This document shows, in pieces, positions 1-5,009 of a stretch of 6,120 nucleotides of DNA (positions within the stretch are counted from its first letter, which is position 1; every line of letters begins with the position of its first letter). The stretch spans positions 1-6,120 of the forward strand of contig CALGZD010000160.1 in NCBI GenBank assembly GCA_937934635.1, given 5' to 3'. A model generated the notes under the pieces. The model had not been told where the DNA came from and did no database searches. It saw only the letters and a list, made by a program, of their open reading frames with translations. This DNA comes from an uncultured Deinococcales bacterium. GTDB taxonomy: Bacteria; Deinococcota; Deinococci; Deinococcales; Trueperaceae. The translations under genes were made by a program, and so were the position numbers.

Positions 1-1014
1 CAAGCGAAGCGCTCCCCCAGCTTCACGAATATCTAAAACTTCAATGTCACGAATGTTGATTTCCGCATCGCCTAGTGCTTTTGTTATCAATGCAAGTTGA
101 CCAGGTTTGTCTGGCACAGCTACATTGAGCTCAAAAGTTGACGAGAAGAGGTTTCGCTTGACGATGGGTATACTGTCACGGGTATATTTTGCTTTTTCGG
201 CAAATTCAAGCAGTTGTGAAGGTTCATCTAAAAGTGCTTCAACAGCAGCAAGTTGTTCACGAAATTCAGCAATTGCTGCTTTGAGCTGTGTTTTATTTTC
301 AACGACCATATCTCTGCTCATGCGAGGGCTGCCTGAGGCAACTCGACTCACATCTCTAAAGCCACCCGCAGCAAGCAGTGCCATTTCTTCATAGTCAGCA
401 TCTTGAGCGATAAGTTGTGTAAGCGTTACTGCTGATATATAGGGCAAGTGACTGACAAAGGCGACAAGTCGGTCATGCTTTTCTGGGTCAATTTCTACAA
501 TGTGTGCGCCAAGCTTTGTAACAAAGTCTCGGATTTTTTCTAGTGCTTCGTCATCCGTTTGTTCATTTGGAGTGATGACCCACATGGCATTTTCGAGCAG
601 TGCAGCCGAGGCATTTTGCACGCCACCTTTTTCGCTACCTGCCATAGGGTGTGAGCCAACAAAGCGCAGACCGCTTTCTTGCAAGCTGTTTACGATAGCT
701 GCTTTTGCACTGCCAACATCTGTGACTATAGCATCAGGTTTTAGAAATGGTTGGAGGCTTTCAGCAGAGCTAACAATAGTTGCAGCGGGCGAAGCTAATA
801 TGACTAAATCTGCTTTTTCAAGCCATTTGCCAGCATTGAACTTGGCTTCATCAATAACACCCATGCCAAGAGCTGCTTCTAAAGATTTTGGGTTTTGGTC
901 AAGCCCTATGACATGATTGGCTAAAAAACGTTGGCGAATGCCAAGACCAATCGAACCGCCGATTAGACCTACGCCTACAATGACGACACAATCAAAAAGT
1001 TCTGTTGGGCGCAT
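1..1014 (-). CDS. tyrA: Prephenate dehydrogenase with C-terminal ACT domain (3' end beyond the window)
   Basis: This gene makes the cytoplasmic enzyme that oxidatively decarboxylates prephenate to 4-hydroxyphenylpyruvate, the committed step to tyrosine. I translated it by hand from the ATG at 1014 down to position 1: 338 codons with no stop, so the C-terminus is missing. Visible motifs are the nucleotide-binding GVGLIGG (residues 14-20), an Asp at residue 39 at the end of the second strand that suggests NAD rather than NADP, DVGSAK (99-104), the family signature SHPMAGSEKGG (121-131), HDR (180-182) followed by SHLP (188-191), and GGFRDVSRVASG (217-228). From about residue 294 a typical ACT start appears (FELNVAVPDKPGQLALI), so feedback inhibition by tyrosine or another aromatic amino acid is likely. 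Its start lies 7 bp after the stop of the upstream hydrolase gene, so the two are probably cotranscribed. I see no clear Shine-Dalgarno sequence, but the start fits the family N-terminus. Confidence 0.96.
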   Translation of the reverse strand, partial: MRPTELFDCVVIVGVGLIGGSIGLGIRQRFLANHVIGLDQNPKSLEAALGMGVIDEAKFNAGKWLEKADLVILASPAATIVSSAESLQPFLKPDAIVTDVGSAKAAIVNSLQESGLRFVGSHPMAGSEKGGVQNASAALLENAMWVITPNEQTDDEALEKIRDFVTKLGAHIVEIDPEKHDRLVAFVSHLPYISAVTLTQLIAQDADYEEMALLAAGGFRDVSRVASGSPRMSRDMVVENKTQLKAAIAEFREQLAAVEALLDEPSQLLEFAEKAKYTRDSIPIVKRNLFSSTFELNVAVPDKPGQLALITKALGDAEINIRDIEVLDIREAGGALRL

Positions 1015-1021
1015 AGCTTAA

Positions 1022-1771
1022 TTAGAGCGAAGAAACGACCAATTCTTCTTTGACTGCTGACATAAAGAGTTTGAAAGGTGCAAGGTGTTCAGGGTGTTTT
1101 GCAAAGCTCATTTCAGGATGCCACTGTACGCCCAATACGAAAGGTTGCTGCGTACCTTCGACTGCTTCGACAGTACCGTCACTAGAACGACCTACGATTT
1201 TCAAGTTTTCACCGAGTGTGTTGATAGCTTGGTGGTGATAAGAATTTGTTTTGATTTGGAAGTTTCCATAGGCTCTGGCGAGAAAACAGTTGGGCTCGAG
1301 CACAACCTTGTGCGATGGCGTACCATTCTTGTTTTGCTGTTCATGCTGCACAGTTGCGCCTGCTGCTGGTACGTGTTGGTGAAGTGTGCCACCTTCAGCA
1401 ATATTAATAGCCTGAATGCCACGACATATACCAAGAACAGGTATACCTTTTGCTTTAGCTGCTGTATAAAGCGCAAGTTCAAAGGCATCTCGCTCGTAGT
1501 CGACACGCCCTAAATCTGCATCTGGGTCTTGCCCATAGCTTTCAGGGTCAAAGTCAGCACCACCTGTAAGCAAGAGTCCTCTTGTTTCAGCGATGTAATC
1601 TTCAGCTAGGTTTGGGTCAAGATTTCCAACGAAGTAAGGCAAGCCACCAGCTTGCACAATTGCTTCGGCATAGTTTTGTCCACCGACACTGTCGATTCGG
1701 CGAAGACCGATGTCTCGGTCGTTGGAGGCTGTAGTTAAAAGAACGCGTGGGCGCTTTACGTTAGTATCCAT
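1022..1771 (-). CDS. Class I glutamine-amidotransferase-like hydrolase (PuuD / peptidase C26 family)
   Basis: A 249-residue cytoplasmic hydrolase of the gamma-glutamyl-gamma-aminobutyrate hydrolase family. Family features are GLLLTGGADFDP (residues 65-76), the nucleophile elbow GICRGIQ with catalytic Cys116, NIAEGGTLHQH (123-133), NSYHHQ (176-181), and the C-terminal WHPE with His218 and Glu220, which complete the Cys-His-Glu triad. Length is normal for the family. PuuD removes glutamate from gamma-glutamyl-GABA in putrescine breakdown, but no other puu gene is present. Related enzymes act on other gamma-glutamyl amides, so the substrate here is unknown. The gene sits between hisB (104-bp gap) and tyrA (7-bp gap), in an amino-acid biosynthesis setting. 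The ATG at 1771 gives a few residues before the family core (RPRVLLTTA). No purine-rich ribosome site precedes it. Confidence 0.9.
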   Translation of the reverse strand: MDTNVKRPRVLLTTASNDRDIGLRRIDSVGGQNYAEAIVQAGGLPYFVGNLDPNLAEDYIAETRGLLLTGGADFDPESYGQDPDADLGRVDYERDAFELALYTAAKAKGIPVLGICRGIQAINIAEGGTLHQHVPAAGATVQHEQQNKNGTPSHKVVLEPNCFLARAYGNFQIKTNSYHHQAINTLGENLKIVGRSSDGTVEAVEGTQQPFVLGVQWHPEMSFAKHPEHLAPFKLFMSAVKEELVVSSL

Positions 1772-1819
1772 GTTGGAGAGAGCATAGCACGAAAGCCTTT
1801 AAGAAAACTTGAAATTTTC

Positions 1820-1834
1820 TAGTTAAGTTAACTA
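1820..1834. repeat. Short perfect inverted repeat upstream of the hydrolase gene
   Basis: TAGTTAA, one central G, then TTAACTA: 7-bp arms about 50 bp upstream of the hydrolase start and inside the 104-bp gap to hisB. Its position suits a repressor operator. It lacks a GC core and a T tract, so it is not a terminator. The function is inferred only from symmetry and place, and AT-rich palindromes of this size can occur by chance. Confidence 0.35.
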
Positions 1835-1875
1835 AAGCTGAAGAATTCCTTACACAAACCTTTACAAAAGCCTTT

Positions 1876-2457
1876 TTATAACAAGCCTTTTGTAGAAGGT
1901 AGGCTGTCAGAGGTTATGGCGCAAGCTTCTTTGAGGGCTCTGGCAAAAGCTTTAACAATTGCCTCAGCTACATGGTGAACTTCTACACCTGAGAGTACAC
2001 GCACATGCATCGTTACGCCTGCATGATTTACAAAACCTCGCAAGAATTCCCGCAAGTGGTGCATATTAAAGCCGTTGGCATCACCTTCGTAACCTGAAGG
2101 ATCAAAGCTGATAAAGGCACGACCAGAAAAGTCTAAAACGACATGCGCCAAGGTTTCATCCATAGGAACCCATGCGCTAGCATAGCGCTCGATGCCTTTT
2201 CGGTCACCAAGTGCTTCAGCAAAGGCCTGACCTAAAGTAATCCCTGTATCTTCTGCTAAGTGATGCACATCTATGTGCAAATCACCAGTTGCAGCAATAT
2301 CTAATTTAAAACGACCGTGGCGCACAACTTGGTCTAGCATATGGTCTAAAAAACCATGACCTGTAACGATGTTACCTCCGAAAGGTGCATCTAAATCTAG
2401 CTTGATGTCTATTTGTGTTTCTTTGGTGTTACGTATGATATGTGCAGTGCGAGACAT
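1876..2457 (-). CDS. hisB: Imidazoleglycerol-phosphate dehydratase
   Basis: This enzyme catalyses the sixth step of histidine biosynthesis, dehydrating imidazole glycerol phosphate to imidazole acetol phosphate, as a manganese-dependent 24-mer in the cytoplasm. The 193-residue length is that of the monofunctional enzyme; there is no fused histidinol-phosphatase domain as in enterobacteria. Metal-binding signatures are GFLDHML (35-41), HHLAED (65-70), the repeated counterpart HHLREF (133-138), HHVAEA (161-166), and the C-terminal PSTKG (187-191). No other his gene is in the window, so it is unlinked or at the edge of a scattered pathway. The ATG at 2457 is preceded by purine-rich AGAAAG rather than a strong Shine-Dalgarno sequence. 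A leader of about 120 nt with a hairpin and its own promoter precedes it. Confidence 0.97.
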   Translation of the reverse strand: MSRTAHIIRNTKETQIDIKLDLDAPFGGNIVTGHGFLDHMLDQVVRHGRFKLDIAATGDLHIDVHHLAEDTGITLGQAFAEALGDRKGIERYASAWVPMDETLAHVVLDFSGRAFISFDPSGYEGDANGFNMHHLREFLRGFVNHAGVTMHVRVLSGVEVHHVAEAIVKAFARALKEACAITSDSLPSTKGLL

Positions 2458-2515
2458 GTTCTTTCTGTTTCTTTCTGTATTTCTCCAAGATTTTGATGGT
2501 AATTAGTTCGCTACA

Positions 2516-2545
2516 GCGTATTTTTGAGCATGGCTCAAAAATCGC
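2516..2545 (-). promoter_or_regulatory. Strong hairpin in the hisB leader
   Basis: A perfect inverted repeat has arms ATTTTTGAGC (2520-2529) and GCTCAAAAAT (2533-2542) around a 3-nt loop. The outer GCG (2516-2518) and CGC (2543-2545) extend it, with T2519 bulged. It lies about 60 bp upstream of the hisB start and inside the inferred transcript. The T-run is on the 5' arm and the A-run on the 3' arm in both directions, so it is not a normal intrinsic terminator. It could be an mRNA-stability or regulatory hairpin, or a protein-binding palindrome. There are no runs of His codons nearby, so classical his attenuation is not supported. Confidence 0.6.
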
Positions 2546-2586
2546 ATGGTGTGCTTTTAGTAAGCTAAGTACGTAGACAAAATTAA

Positions 2587-2595
2587 ATTATATCA
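2587..2595 (-). promoter_or_regulatory. Extended -10 promoter for hisB
   Basis: On the minus strand this reads TGATATAAT, a perfect TATAAT -10 with the extended TGn motif. No good -35 box is seen 16-18 bp upstream, which extended -10 promoters can do without. Transcription would start near 2579-2581 and give a hisB leader of about 120 nt. It may also serve the downstream hydrolase and tyrA genes. Confidence 0.6.
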
Positions 2596-2733
2596 CCTTA
2601 TATAGATACTAAACCTGTACAGAACGTTGTATCCAGCAAGTTTAGGCTTAAAAATAGTTAAACATAATTTTGACTTGGTACTTACTTCTCTTAAATTGAA
2701 TCTTTGACTATCTTTAACACAAGAGCAGACCCT

Positions 2734-2772
2734 TAGTCTTGCCTTTCTACTAGTCTTGTCTTTCTACTAGTC
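2734..2772. repeat. 17-bp tandem duplication across the stop codon of the small hypothetical gene
   Basis: The unit TAGTCTTGYCTTTCTAC occurs at 2734-2750 and 2751-2767 with one difference, followed by five bases of a third copy. The repeat covers the last codons and the stop of the minus-strand gene. With one unit removed, the protein would still end GLVERQD, using TAA in place of TAG, so the duplication is silent at the protein level. Confidence 0.85.
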
Positions 2773-3028
2773 CAGCAGGGTTAGCCACAGCATGGCGAGC
2801 CTTCGCCCAAGCTTCTCGAATCTCACGTTCTTCGTGTGAGAGTTCCGCAGGATTTGCAGATGCATAGTGTCCAACTTCAGGTTCTTTAACAGTTAGTAGT
2901 CGATTGAGCAGTTTTTGCATGGCTTCACGCACTAAAAGAGATTCTTTTAAAATATCTTGCATTTCCAAGATGCGTTCGCTTAGTTCATCACGGCTCATAT
3001 CATCTAGTTCATCACGTGTTCTTTGCAT
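2750..3028 (-). CDS. Small hypothetical helical protein, 92 residues
   Basis: I do not recognise this protein. It is probably real: a good ribosome site (AAGGA on the minus strand, 3036-3040) lies 7 bp before the ATG at 3028. The protein is highly charged and predicted helical. Its N-terminus repeats a short motif, RDELDDM then SRDELSE (about residues 5-18), encoded by a 12-bp DNA repeat at 2981-2992 and 3005-3016. The stretch from about residue 13 to 46 has coiled-coil-like spacing of hydrophobic residues (ILEMQDILKESLL). No signal peptide, membrane segment or cysteine is seen. It is the last minus-strand gene before the switch in coding direction. It could be a small adaptor or regulator, but nothing in the sequence fixes a function. 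Confidence 0.75.
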   Translation of the reverse strand: MQRTRDELDDMSRDELSERILEMQDILKESLLVREAMQKLLNRLLTVKEPEVGHYASANPAELSHEEREIREAWAKARHAVANPAGLVERQD

Positions 3029-3052
3029 AATGTTTTCCTTATCTAATAAAAA

Positions 3053-3089
3053 GCCAAGTCTTTAAAAAATGCCCAGTCCTTAAAAAAAT
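3053..3089. repeat. Imperfect 18/19-bp tandem duplication
   Basis: GCCAAGTCTTTAAAAAAT (3053-3070) is followed directly by GCCCAGTCCTTAAAAAAAT (3071-3089). The copies differ by two substitutions and one A in the A-run. It lies just upstream of the ribosome site of the leftward small gene, so it is probably in its leader or promoter. Confidence 0.7.
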
Positions 3090-3158
3090 ATCAAGTGTAA
3101 GGCAATATCTGTAACATGAGTGTAGCAAACTCCTTATGAGGATTTTGCCATCTACTAG

Positions 3159-3176
3159 ACATATCCATAGATATGT
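3159..3176. repeat. Palindrome sharing its core with the higB operator candidate
   Basis: ACATATC, CATA, GATATGT: 7-bp arms around 4 bp. The ATATC...GATAT core is the same as in the palindrome inside the higB promoter (3308-3328), about 150 bp downstream. It may be a second binding site for the same repressor. Both are AT-rich, so chance is possible. Confidence 0.4.
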
Positions 3177-3180
3177 AAGC

Positions 3181-3212
3181 TTTGTCATGTATGGGGTTTG
3201 TCATGTATAGGG
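3181..3212. repeat. 16-bp tandem duplication
   Basis: TTTGTCATGTATGGGG (3181-3196) is followed directly by TTTGTCATGTATAGGG (3197-3212), identical at 15 of 16 positions. It lies in the non-coding gap upstream of higB. Confidence 0.85.
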
Positions 3213-3258
3213 AACTTAAAGAAATATACAGCAGTTGCAAACAAGATTGCATTAGCCA

Positions 3259-3282
3259 GAACAAGTAGCAGGAACAAGTAGC
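3259..3282. repeat. 11-bp direct repeat with 13-bp period
   Basis: GAACAAGTAGC occurs at 3259-3269 and again at 3272-3282, separated by AG. It is another small duplication in the non-coding DNA before the toxin-antitoxin promoter. Confidence 0.75.
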
Positions 3283-3301
3283 TAAAAATTTTAACCGAAG
3301 A

Positions 3302-3330
3302 TTGCAAAATATATCAAAAAGATATATTAT
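3302..3330 (+). promoter_or_regulatory. Probable higBA promoter with embedded operator palindrome
   Basis: TTGCAA (3302-3307) and TATTAT (3325-3330) are separated by 17 bp, a good match to a sigma-70-type promoter. A perfect palindrome, AATATATC (3308-3315), AAAAA, GATATATT (3321-3328), fills the spacer and overlaps the -10. That is the classic place for autorepression by the antitoxin or toxin-antitoxin complex. Transcription would begin near 3337, so the toxin mRNA would have almost no 5' leader. Confidence 0.6.
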
Positions 3331-3335
3331 TAGGT

Positions 3336-3653
3336 GTGGCTTTTAATGTGATTGCCAAATCGACTCTGCGTGCATTTTGGAAAAAATATGCTGATAGCCA
3401 AGATGCTTTGGTCGCTTGGCACAAACTCATGACTAAAAGCAATTTTGAGAATTTTGCAGATTTAAAAGAAAGTTTCTCAAGTGCAGATTATGTGCAACCT
3501 GATTACGTTATTTTCAATATTAAAGGTAATCACTACAGGCTTATTACACGCATTAGTTTTAAGTATAGAACCATTTGGATCAAAGCTGTGTTAACGCATA
3601 AAGACTATGATAACTGGACACCGACAACTGGACACCGACAACTGGACACCTGA
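3336..3653 (+). CDS. higB: HigB-family mRNA interferase toxin
   Basis: This 105-residue basic protein belongs to the HigB toxin family (RelE-like fold), ribosome-associated mRNA endonucleases of type II toxin-antitoxin modules. The family pattern is clear: IAKSTLRAFWKKYADSQDAL near the N-terminus, then W..L....NF.NFADLK, SSADYV....VIFNIKGNHYRLI, and the C-terminal IWIKAVLTHKDYDNW. The start is uncertain. GTG at 3336 gives MAFNVIAKS; GTG at 3348 would start at the usual family position, with AGG at 3332-3334 upstream but rather far. The last residues (TPTTGHRQLDT) are encoded by a 14-bp tandem repeat and are not family-like. The antitoxin gene follows after 15 bp in the toxin-first order typical of higBA. 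Confidence 0.92.
   Translation: MAFNVIAKSTLRAFWKKYADSQDALVAWHKLMTKSNFENFADLKESFSSADYVQPDYVIFNIKGNHYRLITRISFKYRTIWIKAVLTHKDYDNWTPTTGHRQLDT
3612..3650 (+). repeat. 14-bp tandem repeat, about 2.8 copies, in the 3' end of higB
   Basis: The unit AACTGGACACCGAC occurs at 3612-3625 and 3626-3639, then 11 bases of a third copy (3640-3650). The unit length is not a multiple of three, so each gain or loss changes the reading frame of the toxin tail. In every case I translated (none, one, two or three extra units) a stop follows soon, so the toxin core stays intact and only the tail changes. Confidence 0.9.
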
Positions 3654-3668
3654 TTAAGGATTAGATGT

Positions 3669-4082
3669 ATGTCAACACAAACACTTTTAAACTTATGGGA
3701 ACAAGTTGATGCACTTGCCCAACCACTTCTAGTTCCTATTGAAAACGATGTTCAGTATCAAGAAGCTTTAGCTTTGATAGCCGAACTCTGGGATGAGGTA
3801 GCACAAGATGACAATTCTGCTTACGGTAGTCTTTTTAGTATTGTTAGTAAGAATATTGCTGAGTACGAAGCTTCTTTGCAACTCATACCTGATGCTAGTC
3901 CAGCGCAAGTTTTAGCCTATCTTATTGAAGAAAAGCAAGTCACACAAAAAGATATAGAAGATGCTACGGGTATATATCAAAGTAATCTTAGTCAGATACT
4001 TGCAGGTAAACGGCAACTTACTACAGAGCATGTCAAACTTTTATCGTCTTATTTTAAGGTAAACCCTAGCGTGCTTATCTAA
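3669..4082 (+). CDS. higA: HigA-family antitoxin with Xre-type helix-turn-helix
   Basis: This 137-residue acidic protein is the expected partner of the toxin just upstream. The N-terminal part contains IENDVQYQEALALIAEL (24-40) and a second helix pair ending IAEYEA (63-68), as in the HigA-like family. The C-terminal part (about 79-137) is a helix-turn-helix: VLAYLIEEKQVTQKDIEDAT, then SNLSQILAGKRQLT and LLSSYFKVNPSVLI. It should neutralise HigB and repress the operon, probably at the palindrome at 3308-3328. The ATG at 3669 follows a good ribosome site (AAGGA, 3656-3660) at 8 bp, stronger than that of the toxin, which fits the need for excess antitoxin. The stop lies inside a 17-bp-period direct repeat. 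Confidence 0.93.
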   Translation: MSTQTLLNLWEQVDALAQPLLVPIENDVQYQEALALIAELWDEVAQDDNSAYGSLFSIVSKNIAEYEASLQLIPDASPAQVLAYLIEEKQVTQKDIEDATGIYQSNLSQILAGKRQLTTEHVKLLSSYFKVNPSVLI

Positions 4083-4096
4083 CGAGCGTGCTTATC
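4068..4096 (+). repeat. 12-bp direct repeat with 17-bp period across the higA stop
   Basis: AGCGTGCTTATC occurs at 4068-4079 and 4085-4096, with TAACG between them. The higA stop codon (4080-4082) is in the 5-bp spacer. If one unit collapsed, the frame would run on only four codons (Arg-Ile-Cys-Pro) before a TAG, so the repeat places the present stop directly after the family-like C-terminus. Confidence 0.85.
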
Positions 4097-4168
4097 AGGA
4101 TATGCCCGTAGTCTGAAGGCTTAATACAGTCCTAGCATCAAGTAAATTTTAAAGGTAGCATTCAAACT

Positions 4169-4774
4169 ATGTTCATCGTGTTGGAAGGTCCAGAAGGTGC
4201 AGGCAAGAGCACACAGATTAAGTTGCTAGGACAGCGCTTAGAGAATGCTGGGCATAGCATACTTATAACCAAGGAACCTGGTGGCACACCTGCTGGTGAT
4301 GCTATTCGTAGTACCTTACTCAATCCAGATTTTGAAATTAATCCACTCAGTGAGTTTTTGCTGTATTCAGCGAGCCGTGCCCAATTAGTTCAAGATGTGT
4401 TGATTCCTGCTTTAGCAGAAGAAAAAAGTGTTTTGTGTGATCGGTATTTTGCATCGTCTTTGGCTTATCAGGGTTATGGACGTGGTTTAAATTTAGATTT
4501 TTTAAAAGACATCAGCGAAAAAGCGACACAGGGTTTAGTGCCAGACATAACACTGTTGTTAGATATAGAGCCTGAACGAGGTTTGCAACGTGTCGCGTCT
4601 AGAGGAGCAAAAGATAGATTAGAGCAAGCGGATATGGACTTCCATCATCGTATGCGAAATGGTTTTTTAGAACTTTCGAAAGATATGCCAAACTGGCACA
4701 TTGTCAATGCTGACCAAGCCGTTGAAACCTTAGAAGACGAAATTTGGCGTATTATTGCTGATTGGATTGCTTGA
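4169..4774 (+). CDS. tmk: Thymidylate kinase (dTMP kinase)
   Basis: The enzyme phosphorylates dTMP to dTDP with ATP in the cytoplasm, an essential step of dTTP synthesis. The 201-residue length is normal. It shows the P-loop GPEGAGKST (7-15), the substrate motif KEPGGTPAGDAIR (35-47), SASRAQL (67-73), the DRY motif (91-93) with SLAYQG (97-102), PDITLLLD (125-132), and a LID segment ASRGAKDRLE (143-152) with basic residues, as in bacterial type II enzymes whose P-loop has no extra basic residue. The ATG at 4169 is preceded by AAAGG (4151-4155) at 13 bp, a rather long spacing. In many bacteria tmk is followed by holB; here it is followed by the DnaA-box array and xdhC. Confidence 0.97.
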   Translation: MFIVLEGPEGAGKSTQIKLLGQRLENAGHSILITKEPGGTPAGDAIRSTLLNPDFEINPLSEFLLYSASRAQLVQDVLIPALAEEKSVLCDRYFASSLAYQGYGRGLNLDFLKDISEKATQGLVPDITLLLDIEPERGLQRVASRGAKDRLEQADMDFHHRMRNGFLELSKDMPNWHIVNADQAVETLEDEIWRIIADWIA

Positions 4775-4808
4775 GCTAAAGTCTTTTCAACAAGATTGCT
4801 ATTTGAAA

Positions 4809-4957
4809 TGTGGATAAGCTGTGTATAACTCAAGATGTTTTGTGTATAACTTGTGGAAAAGCCCAAAGTTATTAATAGGTAACTGTGGATAACTCTTGTG
4901 GAACTGTGGATAAAGACGATCAAGTTTGTGGAAAAACTGTGGAAAAACTGTGAATAA
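4809..4957 (-). other. Helically phased array of DnaA boxes (possible oriC or DnaA regulatory site)
   Basis: Boxes written on the plus strand as TGTGNATAA (reverse complement of TTATNCACA) start at 4809, 4820, 4841, 4884, 4905 and 4949: six perfect matches. TGTGGAAAA, with one mismatch, starts at 4852, 4927 and 4938, and a weak TGTGGAACT is at 4897. All point the same way. Leaving out the weak one, start-to-start steps are 11, 21, 11, 32, 21, 22, 11 and 11 bp, which is 13 turns in 140 bp, or about 10.8 bp per turn. Such an array would place DnaA molecules on one face of the helix. The gap at 4861-4883 is AT-rich. I could not identify a convincing unwinding element or DnaA-trio. The array fills most of the tmk-xdhC gap. 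Confidence 0.9.
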
Positions 4958-5009
4958 ATCAGTTAAAACTGGCTCAAAAGCCTTGTATTTCTTGATATGT
5001 TAGTTTTAG

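Larger units (their letters stand above)
3029..3335. other. Divergent intergenic region rich in short repeats
   Basis: This 307-bp AT-rich gap separates minus-strand genes on the left from plus-strand genes on the right. I see no gene in it. It holds the ribosome site of the small hypothetical gene, an imperfect tandem duplication (3053-3089), a palindrome (3159-3176), a 16-bp tandem duplication (3181-3212), an 11-bp direct repeat (3259-3269 and 3272-3282), and the probable higB promoter with its palindrome (3302-3330). No convincing promoter for the leftward gene was found. Confidence 0.8.

Noticed and set aside
107..916. Plus-strand open frames opposite tyrA (95 and 138 codons)
   Set aside because: They lie antisense to the clear prephenate dehydrogenase frame, are serine/alanine-rich shadows, and show no family motif.
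1050..1513. Open frames on both strands overlapping the PuuD-family gene
   Set aside because: The hydrolase frame has a full catalytic triad and family motifs; the others are cysteine-rich or low-quality shadows.
1863..1894. Inverted repeat (TACAAAAG ... CTTTTGTA) around the hisB stop as a terminator
   Set aside because: The loop is 16 nt, the stem AT-rich, and no T tract follows on the minus strand.
2174..2188. Inverted repeat GCGCTA-GCA-TAGCGC inside hisB
   Set aside because: It is in conserved coding sequence and short enough to be chance.
2520..2542. Hairpin as an intrinsic terminator
   Set aside because: The T tract precedes the stem and the A tract follows it on both strands, the reverse of a terminator.
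2503..2547. Possible 14-codon leader peptide (MRFLSHAQKYAVAN) upstream of hisB
   Set aside because: It has no ribosome site, only one His codon, and its start is buried in the hairpin, so his attenuation is not supported.
4645..4923. Minus-strand open frame of 92 codons across the tmk end and the DnaA array
   Set aside because: It overlaps tmk and is made largely of translated DnaA boxes; no ribosome site or family signal.
4960..4982. Small inverted repeats (CAGTT..AACTG and GGCT..AGCC) after the DnaA array
   Set aside because: Stems are only 4-5 bp and there is no clean T tract, so neither a tmk terminator nor an operator can be supported.
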